Source: Nitrosotalea devaniterrae (GTDB taxonomy: Archaea > Thermoproteota > Nitrososphaeria > Nitrososphaerales > Nitrosopumilaceae). From it: DNA of 64,000 bases. Under the pieces are notes generated by a model. The model searched no databases. It was not told the origin of the DNA and saw only the letters and a program-made list of their open reading frames with translations. The stretch covers positions 1,356,451-1,420,450 of the forward strand of contig LN890280.1 of NCBI GenBank assembly GCA_900065925.1, written 5' to 3'. Position numbers and translations under genes: made by a program. Each line of letters opens with the position of its first letter. Position 1 is the stretch's first letter. Below are positions 57,303 through 64,000 of the stretch, piece by piece.

Positions 57303-58448
57303 TTATGCAACACCAAGCTCTGTAAATGTTTTGAGCACTAATCCATCAGTAGATTTTAGATTAGCCATTCTATGACCAATTAGATACCCAATTCCAGCTT
57401 GTTTTGCAGAATCAACTAGTCTCTGTGTTATGATTCCATCAAGTATTAGAAACTTGATGCCAGAACCTGGAGCAAGTTTTCCTACAACTTCACTTACTGG
57501 CACCTTGAAGAGTTGGTTTGTGCCATCATCAAGAGCTATTGCTTCTAATGATTCATTGAGTTGTGGATACACTTTCTTTACAACATTAGCGATTGGTTCG
57601 TCCTTTACATCCTTGAGTACTGGTTTTGCTGTCTCCTTTTTCATGTCTTCAGCAGTATCTTTTAGAATATCAGCAATCTGAATTGGAGTAAGTTCTTCAA
57701 CCTCTACGCCGTCTGGTGCTCTGTGTACTACATCGACATTTACAAGAGACTTGAGCTCTTTTAGTATGAATCCTCCTGCTCTATCACCATCAAGGAATGC
57801 AACTACTTTAGATTTTGAATCACACAGAGATTTTATTGATTCATCAATTCGTGCACCCTCTATTGCAAGTGCATTATCAAAACCTGCACGTAGTAGATTT
57901 ATCACATCTGCTCTGCCTTCAACTAGAATTATCCATGGTGAATCAAACACTCCAGAGCCACATGCAAGTTTCTCTCGTCCAAATGCTGCAAGTTTACCAG
58001 CAGATCCTATATCAGATACATCCTTGAGCATCTCTTCACCTTCACTGATTGTTTTTGTAGACCACTTTTGGACAATGTCCTTGGCTCTATCTACAATCTC
58101 CTTTTTCTTGGCAGTTCGTACATCATCAATTGCATCTAATTTGAATTTGGCTTGGAATGGACCTACTTTATCGATACTTTCAATGGCAGCTGCAATAAGC
58201 GCTGCAGTGTTGATATCAGTACTCATTGGAATTAGTGCGTCACCCTTTGTTTGAGTAGACGAGGCCGTGGTATTGACTTCTATTCGTCCTACCTTCGACA
58301 CCTTCTGGAGTTCATTCAGGTTCATTTCTGGGCCAAGCAGACCTTCTGTCTGACCAAAAATTGCACCTATGATATCGGCTTTTTCAACGAGTCCATCGAC
58401 GTCGAAGCTGAGCTTAACGTGATACTTGACAATTCCTGTATATGGCAA
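57303..58448 (-). CDS. dnaG: Archaeal DnaG-like primase/exosome component
   Basis: 381 aa. The Toprim domain has PWIILVEGRADVINLLRAGF with Glu177 and VVAFLDGDRAGGFILKELKS with Asp220 and Asp222. The N-terminal region PYTGIVKYHVKLSFDVDGLV and the later KGDALIPMSTDINTAALIAA are typical of the archaeal form. In archaea the protein is linked to the RNA exosome and has primase activity. It is complete and of usual length. The ribK gene follows after five bases in the same direction. Confidence 0.94.
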   Translation of the reverse strand: MPYTGIVKYHVKLSFDVDGLVEKADIIGAIFGQTEGLLGPEMNLNELQKVSKVGRIEVNTTASSTQTKGDALIPMSTDINTAALIAAAIESIDKVGPFQAKFKLDAIDDVRTAKKKEIVDRAKDIVQKWSTKTISEGEEMLKDVSDIGSAGKLAAFGREKLACGSGVFDSPWIILVEGRADVINLLRAGFDNALAIEGARIDESIKSLCDSKSKVVAFLDGDRAGGFILKELKSLVNVDVVHRAPDGVEVEELTPIQIADILKDTAEDMKKETAKPVLKDVKDEPIANVVKKVYPQLNESLEAIALDDGTNQLFKVPVSEVVGKLAPGSGIKFLILDGIITQRLVDSAKQAGIGYLIGHRMANLKSTDGLVLKTFTELGVA

Positions 58449-58524
58449 ATCATTATCCTCTTAATTGTTGATCAATTATTTTTCCTAATGGTTCGATATA
58501 AGTGCTTATTCCTTTTCCCATACG

Positions 58525-58941
58525 TTAACCTTCAAATTCATACATGGCCAGATCCTCTACGTTCCGTATTCTTCCTTTTGTGATAATTGTGAGTTGTTTT
58601 CTATATGATAGATCTATTGACACTCTATGTTGAAGTTGAGAAATTATCCGCTTTGTAAGATATCGTCCCTTTCTGTCAGAGTCTAACAATAGTATGAGGT
58701 TTTTGTACTTGGGCATGCTATCAGCGAATTTTATCAAGCCCTTAAAACTGTGAAATTGACATATTTTTCCTGTAAAGCCTAATTTTTGCAGGGCTTGTTC
58801 ATCTCGTTTTCCTTCCACAACTATAATACTATGATGTTCAGAGTTGAGTGATTTTACAAAATCTCTCAAGTTGAGTACCTCATCTAATTCAAAATTCACA
58901 AACTTATTTACAAGACAGGCTATTAAGCAATTTTCAGACAC
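58525..58941 (-). CDS. Small Toprim-domain protein
   Basis: 138 aa with a GTG start at 58941; a TTG at 58869 (LNLRDFVKSLN) is an alternative. A single Toprim domain: HHSIIVVEGKRDEQALQKLG, then LILLLDSDRKGRYLTKRII, with the Glu and the D-x-D pair. It resembles ribonuclease M5-like and small primase-like Toprim proteins of archaea and probably acts on RNA or DNA. Its start abuts the start of the divergent amidotransferase gene with no base between. Confidence 0.85.
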   Translation of the reverse strand: MSENCLIACLVNKFVNFELDEVLNLRDFVKSLNSEHHSIIVVEGKRDEQALQKLGFTGKICQFHSFKGLIKFADSMPKYKNLILLLDSDRKGRYLTKRIISQLQHRVSIDLSYRKQLTIITKGRIRNVEDLAMYEFEG

Positions 58942-59631
58942 ATGATAGAATTTTTAGTTATTCAGAACACAAGAATAGAAGGAATTGGCACGTTAGGAGA
59001 GTTACTCAAAGCAGATGGATTTAACACAAAGACAATTCTTGCAAAAAATGAAAAAATTCCACAGACAAAGTATGACGCAATAATAATTCTTGGTGCGCCA
59101 GAGAGTGCAAATGATGATCTGCCATATTTGAAACAAGAGATATTGTTGATTCAGGACTCTGTAAAAAAAGAGATTCCAGTTTTAGGAATATGTCTTGGGT
59201 CACAGCTAATTGCCAAAGCATTTGGCGCTAGAGTGTACAAAGGGCCCAAAAAAGAGATCGGATTCTATGATGATGTTGAATTTGACAACGTGTCCCAGTC
59301 TAATCTCTTCAGGGGAATAAAGAGCCCATCTCTTGTTTTTCATTGGCATGGCGATACTTTTGATCTGCCAAAAAATGCAATAAGACTTGCACATTCAAGA
59401 GAGTATCAAAATCAGGCAATAAAGATAGGCAGTGCAGTAGGAATACAATTCCATCTTGAGATAGATGCACCAACCATAAAACTATGGTTAGAAAAATCAA
59501 GTGAGGAACTCAGTGATGTTCCATACATCAATCCAGATGTAATTGAAAAACAAATACCACAAAAAATTGATACTATTAGAAACAATCTTGAGATATTTTA
59601 TAAGAATTTCAAGTCAGAGTTTAATCTTTGA
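58942..59631 (+). CDS. Class I glutamine amidotransferase-like protein
   Basis: 229 aa. The GATase1 fold has VLGICLGSQLIAKAFGARVY with Cys84, and GIQFHLEID with His171 and Glu173; FHWHGDTFDLPKNAIRLAHS is typical. The catalytic triad is intact. It resembles the GMP synthase-like amidotransferase (yfeJ) group more than GuaA itself, because no synthetase domain is present. Its partner or acceptor is unknown. The ATG begins on the base after the divergent Toprim gene's GTG. Confidence 0.88.
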   Translation: MIEFLVIQNTRIEGIGTLGELLKADGFNTKTILAKNEKIPQTKYDAIIILGAPESANDDLPYLKQEILLIQDSVKKEIPVLGICLGSQLIAKAFGARVYKGPKKEIGFYDDVEFDNVSQSNLFRGIKSPSLVFHWHGDTFDLPKNAIRLAHSREYQNQAIKIGSAVGIQFHLEIDAPTIKLWLEKSSEELSDVPYINPDVIEKQIPQKIDTIRNNLEIFYKNFKSEFNL

Positions 59632-59659
59632 GAAAAGTATTTTCTAGAGTCATCAGGCA

Positions 59660-59971
59660 TTACTTGGTCTGGTTGGCATTTGTTCCATTAGCCATGGCCA
59701 ATTCAGACATGATATCCTCTCCGTGTTGTGCAACAGGGATTGGGCCAGTATTTGGACGTTGTAGACTCCATATTGCATGTGTCCACTTGACTTTTTCTCC
59801 TTTTGCGCAAATGTGGTCACCGCATATTTTACTATCACCAAAAGTTGCAGAAGTATGTCTGTTGTCAAAAACAGTTCTGACTTGTAATGCGCTAGCTTGC
59901 TGAGATGAAATGACCATCATGGATGTAACCAAAGCAAGCATAACCGCAAAAACCAAAACCTTTGTTTTCAA
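59660..59971 (-). CDS. Small secreted protein with two cysteines
   Basis: 103 aa. A signal peptide (about 1-28, ending SQQASALQ) precedes a short polar mature protein. It has two cysteines (SKICGDHICAKGEKVKWTHA), which may form a disulfide, and two N-glycosylation sequons near the end (NGTNANQT). It is convergent with the amidotransferase gene. I recognise no family. Confidence 0.68.
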   Translation of the reverse strand: MKTKVLVFAVMLALVTSMMVISSQQASALQVRTVFDNRHTSATFGDSKICGDHICAKGEKVKWTHAIWSLQRPNTGPIPVAQHGEDIMSELAMANGTNANQTK

Positions 59972-60086
59972 TTCTATGTAATTGAAAAATCATAAGATAA
60001 AAAGAATTCGCTAACATCTGTACGTAAAATGCCAGTTGCATATCCAACCAGAAATGAGATCAAGTATTGAGAACTGCTGACAAAAG

Positions 60087-60183
60087 TTTAATATAAAACA
60101 CTTAGACCTTCGGATCACGTCATGGTACACAAAAAAATACAGATCTCATTATTGCGATCTGCAAATAAAGAGGAGAGATCCTT
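60087..60183 (+). promoter_or_regulatory. Promoter and structured leader of 3-hydroxypropionyl-CoA synthetase
   Basis: TTTAATATAAAA (60087-60098) is a TATA box about 29 bases before an ATG at 60122. Transcription therefore probably starts at this ATG and leaves a leader of about 62 bases before the TTG start. AGGAG at 60171-60175 is eight bases before the TTG. CAGATC (60140-60145) pairs with GATCTG (60156-60161). Alternatively GATCTC (60142-60147) pairs with GAGATC (60175-60180), which covers part of the Shine-Dalgarno site. The two hairpins exclude each other, a switch-like design. Confidence 0.5.
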
Positions 60184-60187
60184 TTGA
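60122..60187 (+). CDS. Possible 21-residue leader peptide
   Basis: The ATG at 60122 opens [20 protein letters not shown] plus F, ending in TGA at 60185-60187, which overlaps the TTG start of the synthetase (TTGA). The ATG lies about 29 bases after a TATA box, where leaderless translation would begin. Ribosomes reading it would unfold the leader hairpins and pass over the Shine-Dalgarno site. Whether it is translated is unknown. Confidence 0.35.
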   Translation: MVHKKIQISLLRSANKEERSF

Positions 60188-62307
60188 ATCCAGTAACAAA
60201 GATTTTTGAAGAAACGTTTGCAACAGATCATAAGGTAATCACCGAAGATCTATCAAAAGCCGTATTGAAGAAATATGGAATTAAAGTTCCAGGTTATGCA
60301 CTTGTAACCAATGCAAAAGATGCTGCAAAGGCTGCAAAGAAATTAGGTTTTCCATTAGTTATGAAAGTAGTTTCACCACAGATACTTCACAAAAGTGATG
60401 TTGGAGGAGTAAAAGTTGGACTGCAAAATGAGAAAGAAGTAAAGAAAGCTTTTCTTGAAATGTATCCAAGGCTCTCAAAGAAAAAAGGAGTTCACGTAAA
60501 AGGAATTCTACTTGAGAAGATGGTTCCACAAGGAGTCGAACTCATCATAGGACTTCAGAATGATCCGCAGTTTGGTCCTGTAATAATGGTAGGACTTGGC
60601 GGTGTATTAACTGAGATATTCAAAGATGTTGCATTCAGAATGCTACCAATCACCGTTGAGGATGCAAAATCCATGCTTACAGAATTGAAAGGTTCAAAAA
60701 TTCTTCAAGGATATAGAGGTACCAAGCCAATTGACTTGAACATGCTTGCAAAAACAATTGTCCAAATTGGCAAGGTTGGAGTAGATAATGCAAATTACTT
60801 TGACAGCATTGACTTTAACCCAATAGTAGTTTATCCAAAATCATACTATGTAGTTGATGCAAAAATAATTCTAAGAAAAGAGATCAAAAATGATGCAATC
60901 TCTACTGCAAAACCAAACATAGAATTCATGGAGACATTCTTTACGCCACAATCAGTTGCACTGGTCGGTGCATCATCAACTCCGGGTAAAGTAGGAAACT
61001 CAGTGCTTGACAGTATAGCAAAACATGATTACAAGGGCAAAGTATACCCAATCAATCCCAAAGCAGAAGAGATTTTGGGACTAAAATGCTATCCATCAAT
61101 TGAAGCAATTCCAGACAAAGTTGATCTAGTAGTAGTATGTGTTGACTTGTCAATTACCCCACCAGTTCTAGAAGAATGTGCCAAGAAGGGAATCCACAAT
61201 GTTGTCATAGTATCAGGCGGTGGAAAAGAACTTGGAGGAGAAAGAGCAGACTTTGAATCACAAATCAAGAGTCTCTCAGAAAAACACCAGATCAGAATTA
61301 TTGGTCCAAACTGTATCGGTATGTTCAATGCCGCAAATAGACTAGACTGTGCATTCCAAGGCCAAGAGAGAATGGTTCGAGCAAGACTTGGACCAGTCGC
61401 ATTGTTATCACAAAGTGGAACAATGGGAATTAGCTTCCTTGAGACTGCAGACTCGTTCGGATTATCAAAAATGGTAAGCTATGGCAACAGATCAGATGTT
61501 GACGAAGCAGACATGATCTGGTACTTGGCAAATGATCCTCAAACCAAAGTAATCGCATTATACGTAGAAGGTTTTGGTGATGGAAGAAAATTCATCGAGA
61601 CAGCAAAACGAGTAATGAAAGAAAAACACAAACCAGTTCTAATCTGGAAGAGTGGAAGAACCGCACTTGGTGCAAAACAGGCAGCATCACACACAGGCTC
61701 ACTAGGTGGCTCCAATGCAATCATCCAAGGGGCGTTCAAACAAGCTGGCATAGTTTCAGTAGAAAGTTACCAAGAACTTGCTGCAAATGCCAAGGCATTA
61801 GCATGGCAACCAGCAGCTAAAGGTCCAAGAGTTGGTCTAGTTAGCAATGGTGCAGGTCCAATGATTGGTGCAATAGACCAATTTGAAAAATATGGACTAG
61901 AACTAGGTAAAGTTACAGAAGCAACACTCAAAGAAATGAAAGCACACTATCCTCCAACATATGTAATTGGAAATGGCAACCCAGCAGATGTAACTGGCGG
62001 TGCAAATGCAGATGACTATAGATATACAATACAAAAATTCATGGACGATCCAAACATCGACATTGTAATGCCATGGTTTGTCTTCCAAGACGATCCACTT
62101 GAAGAGACAATCATAGATTATCTTGGAGAGTTCTCAAAGCAAGGCAAGAAACCATTACTTGTAGGTGGAAATGGTGGTCCTTACACAGCCAAAGTAGCTG
62201 GATTAATTGAAAAGCACAATGTTCCAGTTTATGATGACTTACGAGACTGGGTAGCAGCAGCATCTGCATTATACCAGTGGGGAAAGCACCTACCAAAGGA
62301 GTCTTGA
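60184..62307 (+). CDS. 3-Hydroxypropionyl-CoA synthetase (ADP-forming)
   Basis: 707 aa, TTG start. It activates 3-hydroxypropionate to its CoA ester with ATP, giving ADP, in the thaumarchaeal 3-hydroxypropionate/4-hydroxybutyrate cycle. Residues 1-235 are an ATP-grasp domain ([20 protein letters not shown], then [20 protein letters not shown]). Residues 255-700 are the CoA-binding and ligase part ([20 protein letters not shown]), with the phosphorylated His503 in ASHTGSLGG. The close 4-hydroxybutyryl-CoA synthetase has the same plan; adjacency to the crotonase gene, as in Nitrosopumilus maritimus, favours the 3-hydroxypropionate enzyme. Confidence 0.9.
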   Translation: MNPVTKIFEETFATDHKVITEDLSKAVLKKYGIKVPGYALVTNAKDAAKAAKKLGFPLVMKVVSPQILHKSDVGGVKVGLQNEKEVKKAFLEMYPRLSKKKGVHVKGILLEKMVPQGVELIIGLQNDPQFGPVIMVGLGGVLTEIFKDVAFRMLPITVEDAKSMLTELKGSKILQGYRGTKPIDLNMLAKTIVQIGKVGVDNANYFDSIDFNPIVVYPKSYYVVDAKIILRKEIKNDAISTAKPNIEFMETFFTPQSVALVGASSTPGKVGNSVLDSIAKHDYKGKVYPINPKAEEILGLKCYPSIEAIPDKVDLVVVCVDLSITPPVLEECAKKGIHNVVIVSGGGKELGGERADFESQIKSLSEKHQIRIIGPNCIGMFNAANRLDCAFQGQERMVRARLGPVALLSQSGTMGISFLETADSFGLSKMVSYGNRSDVDEADMIWYLANDPQTKVIALYVEGFGDGRKFIETAKRVMKEKHKPVLIWKSGRTALGAKQAASHTGSLGGSNAIIQGAFKQAGIVSVESYQELAANAKALAWQPAAKGPRVGLVSNGAGPMIGAIDQFEKYGLELGKVTEATLKEMKAHYPPTYVIGNGNPADVTGGANADDYRYTIQKFMDDPNIDIVMPWFVFQDDPLEETIIDYLGEFSKQGKKPLLVGGNGGPYTAKVAGLIEKHNVPVYDDLRDWVAAASALYQWGKHLPKES

Positions 62308-62308
62308 G

Positions 62309-63070
62309 ATGTCCCTAGTTCTAGTTTCAAAATCAGAAGGGATTTGTACAATCAAGATAAACAGACCTGACAAGCTCAACGCCATGAACATGGATGTTGC
62401 AAATGAAATCATCACAATATTCAAAGAAATTGAGAAAGATGATTCTACCAAGGTTGTTGTCATAACAGGAGAAGGAGACAAGGCATTTTCTGCAGGTGCA
62501 GATATTGCATACATGTCAACAATCACACCAATAGAATCTGAGACATATGCAAAACTTGGTCATCTTTTAACTTACACTGTAGAAAACTGTAGCAAGCCAA
62601 CCATCGCTGCAATCAATGGATTTGCATTAGGTGGCGGATGTGAACTTGCACTTGCATGTGATATCAGAGTAGCTGCAGACACAGCAAGAATGGGACAGCC
62701 AGAGGTAACAATCGGTGTATGCCCAGGTTGGGGTGGAACACAAAGATTGCAAAGAACAATTGGAATTTCTCAGGCAAAGGATTTGATCTTTACTGGAAGA
62801 ATGGTAAAATCAGATGAAGCAAAAGAAATGGGACTAGTAAACAAGGTTGTAGAACTTTCAAAATTAATGGAAGAGACTATGAATGTTGCAAAAATGATTG
62901 CTCAGAATTCATCAATGGCAGTAAGAATGTCAAAGATTGCAATAAACAAGGGAAGAAATTCAGACATTGATACAGGCCTTGCACTGGAACTATACACATG
63001 GGGTTTGTGCTTTACTCATCCAGACAGAGCAGAACGAATGACTGCTTTTGTAAACAAGTCAAAAAAGTAA
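62309..63070 (+). CDS. 3-Hydroxypropionyl-CoA dehydratase / crotonyl-CoA hydratase
   Basis: 253 aa, crotonase family; its ATG is one base after the synthetase stop. Active-site glutamates are Glu112 ([15 protein letters not shown]) and Glu132 ([15 protein letters not shown]); the oxyanion loops are [13 protein letters not shown] and ALGGGCE. In Nitrosopumilus maritimus the corresponding enzyme dehydrates 3-hydroxypropionyl-CoA and also hydrates crotonyl-CoA, serving both halves of the carbon-fixation cycle. The operon with the synthetase supports the same function. A plain enoyl-CoA hydratase is the alternative. Confidence 0.92.
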   Translation: MSLVLVSKSEGICTIKINRPDKLNAMNMDVANEIITIFKEIEKDDSTKVVVITGEGDKAFSAGADIAYMSTITPIESETYAKLGHLLTYTVENCSKPTIAAINGFALGGGCELALACDIRVAADTARMGQPEVTIGVCPGWGGTQRLQRTIGISQAKDLIFTGRMVKSDEAKEMGLVNKVVELSKLMEETMNVAKMIAQNSSMAVRMSKIAINKGRNSDIDTGLALELYTWGLCFTHPDRAERMTAFVNKSKK

Positions 63071-63138
63071 GCTCCACCTAATCTTCAATTCCTATTATGT
63101 CAGGTATGAAAAGATTATTATAATTTAAAGGACGAATT

Positions 63139-63495
63139 ATGGTCATGAGTAATACACAGACCACAAAATTGGTCACAATTACACCAAAAGCTGCAGAAAA
63201 AGTAATAGCTTTCATGGCAGAAGAAGCCGAAAAGCCACAATTTCTCAGAGTCTACGTACAAGGTGGAGGATGTTCAGGATTATCCTATGGAATGGGATTT
63301 GAAAAGACATCTGAAGAAGACGATCTTGTGCTAGAAGAAAATGGTGTAAAGATGGTAATTGACAGTTACAGTGTCGACTATCTCAAGGGTGCAAATATTG
63401 ACTACATCGAGAGCCTAATGGGCGCAGGATTTAAAATCAACAATCCAAACGTAACCAAATCTTGCTCTTGTGGAAGTTCATTTAGCACATCCTAA
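63139..63495 (+). CDS. Iron-sulfur cluster carrier, HesB/IscA/ErpA type
   Basis: 118 aa (MVMSNTQ; MSNTQ two codons later is an alternative). The three conserved cysteines are Cys45 (GGGCSGLSYGM) and Cys109 and Cys111 (KSCSCGSSF). FLRVYVQGGG and VIDSYSVDYLKGANIDYI are typical. It accepts and hands on [4Fe-4S] clusters in the cytosol. It stands in the same direction as the carbon-fixation genes but 68 bases away. Confidence 0.95.
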   Translation: MVMSNTQTTKLVTITPKAAEKVIAFMAEEAEKPQFLRVYVQGGGCSGLSYGMGFEKTSEEDDLVLEENGVKMVIDSYSVDYLKGANIDYIESLMGAGFKINNPNVTKSCSCGSSFSTS

Positions 63496-63564
63496 ATCAG
63501 AAATTTCTTTAATTTTTATTTTCCAATAAGTAGTGTAAACTCTAAGATTTTGCTATGCGGTATT

Positions 63565-63792
63565 TTAGATGACCATCAGGGTCATAGTAGTCAGTACATG
63601 TGAAATTTTTCGTACTTCTTTTGTTATAATTTTTTCAAGGGTTACAGAGTCTGGCGCTTCAACTTTTATTATTACATCATAGAGTCCTAGAGTTCCAGTA
63701 ACTTCGGACACACCTTTGATCTCCATAAGTTTTCTAATTACAGGACTTTCTTTTCCAGTCTCACAATGTATTGCTACAAAAGCCTTGCTCAT
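63565..63792 (-). CDS. Stand-alone Lrp/AsnC RAM domain protein, second copy
   Basis: 75 aa with no helix-turn-helix: AFVAIHCETGKESPVIRKLM, VTGTLGLYDVIIKVEAPD and LTTMTLMVI. It is a paralog of the protein at 26192. The family forms oligomers that bind amino acids or similar ligands. It lies between the Fe-S carrier gene and a glutamate dehydrogenase gene on the same strand as the latter, which fits a role in amino-acid sensing but proves nothing. Confidence 0.88.
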   Translation of the reverse strand: MSKAFVAIHCETGKESPVIRKLMEIKGVSEVTGTLGLYDVIIKVEAPDSVTLEKIITKEVRKISHVLTTMTLMVI

Positions 63793-63826
63793 ATGACATT
63801 ATCACGATATCAAGTATTAGGTATTT

Positions 63827-64000
63827 CTATGGCCAGAGGCCTCGAGCCTCAAATGCTTCCAACACTCTACCTACTGCAAGAACCATACTTGCTTTTCTCA
63901 TGTCGACATTGTGTTTCTTTGAGAGAGCGTACGTATCATGGAATCCACGTACTATGTGATGTTCCATTTTACCTGCCACTTCATCAAATGTCCAGTAATA
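63827..64000 (-). CDS. gdhA: Glutamate dehydrogenase, C-terminal fragment
   Basis: The last 57 residues are in the window and the gene runs off the right edge. WTFDEVAGKMEHHIVRGFHD, then HNVDMRKASMVLAVGRVLEA and the end FEARGLWP match the C-terminal helices of Glu/Leu/Phe/Val dehydrogenases, in particular glutamate dehydrogenase. It interconverts glutamate and 2-oxoglutarate plus ammonia and is the expected ammonia assimilation enzyme. The stop TAG is at 63827-63829. Confidence 0.85.
   Translation of the reverse strand, partial: YYWTFDEVAGKMEHHIVRGFHDTYALSKKHNVDMRKASMVLAVGRVLEAFEARGLWP

Noticed and set aside
57751-58254. Plus-strand frame of 167 codons, Ser- and Ala-rich
   Set aside because: It is antisense to dnaG, whose Toprim motifs are certain; the Ser-rich product is a shadow.
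1-64000. CRISPR arrays, insertion sequences, integrases or attachment sites
   Set aside because: No regularly spaced repeats, transposase motifs or tRNA-linked repeats were found by reading; gene order and composition look uniform.

Overview
The window comes from an ammonia-oxidising archaeon of the Nitrososphaerota (Thaumarchaeota), most likely a Nitrosopumilales-type genome. The genus cannot be fixed by eye; a Nitrosotalea- or Nitrosopumilus-like lineage would fit. The main markers are a thaumarchaeal copper nitrite reductase (nirK), the adjacent 3-hydroxypropionyl-CoA synthetase and crotonase genes of the thaumarchaeal 3-hydroxypropionate/4-hydroxybutyrate cycle, and the LysW carrier-protein route to lysine and arginine. 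Archaeal L15e, L31e and L39e, archaeal DnaG, CTP-dependent riboflavin kinase, two PEF-type C-terminal sorting signals and many leaderless promoters (TATA box about 27 bases before the start codon) agree with this. The DNA is AT-rich and densely coding. I saw no tRNA, rRNA, CRISPR array, insertion sequence or integrase. No gene-free stretch exceeds about 270 bases; the longest are 7420-7685, 45425-45664, 3701-3925 and 59972-60183.

Layout. 1-10.5 kb: small membrane and exported proteins, MarR-type and winged-helix regulators, an orphan sensor histidine kinase, CbtB, a DUF4443 regulator, an acyl-CoA thioesterase and DUF6659-like proteins. 10.7-16.5 kb: a DedA-like protein, an M1 aminopeptidase, a Na+/H+ antiporter, a TPR protein and a small protein with a shared N-terminal module. 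16.7-18.6 kb: a tubulin-like GTPase followed two bases later by a coiled-coil gene. 18.7-30.6 kb: a beta-propeller lyase-like protein, TruD, exported proteins, a zinc-finger protein, a thioredoxin-NHL protein, L15e and SerA. 30.8-37.2 kb: nirK, fumarase, a methylthiotransferase, a degenerate FtsZ, L31e/L39e and a CoA pyrophosphatase. 37.3-41.6 kb: methionine synthase split over two genes, divergent from a methylenetetrahydrofolate reductase gene. 42.8-45.4 kb: an ABC importer. 45.7-54.9 kb: a merged arginine/lysine cluster. 54.9-59.6 kb: a diphthine synthase-DUF357 fusion, FAD synthase, riboflavin kinase, DnaG, a small Toprim protein and a glutamine amidotransferase. 60.1-64 kb: carbon-fixation genes, a HesB-type Fe-S protein, a stand-alone RAM-domain protein and the 3' end of a glutamate dehydrogenase gene.

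How the genes work together. The arginine/lysine cluster (argG, lysW, argX-like ligase, lysY/argC, lysZ/argB, lysJ/argD, lrp; then homocitrate synthase, a second lysW, lysX-like ligase, lysK/argE) has two carrier/ligase pairs but single copies of the kinase, reductase, aminotransferase and hydrolase. This suggests shared enzymes serving two carriers. The second carrier ends in Gln rather than the expected acceptor Glu. Candidate operators with inverted repeats overlap the TATA boxes of both halves.

The strongest candidate for an undescribed system is the tubulin-like gene at 16.7 kb with its coupled coiled-coil partner. Its loops resemble eukaryotic tubulin more than FtsZ or CetZ. The same window also carries a thaumarchaeal FtsZ whose GTP-binding loop is degenerate. 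A second candidate is the leader of the 3-hydroxypropionyl-CoA synthetase gene, with a small upstream ORF, two mutually exclusive hairpins and a Shine-Dalgarno site, in an otherwise mostly leaderless neighbourhood.
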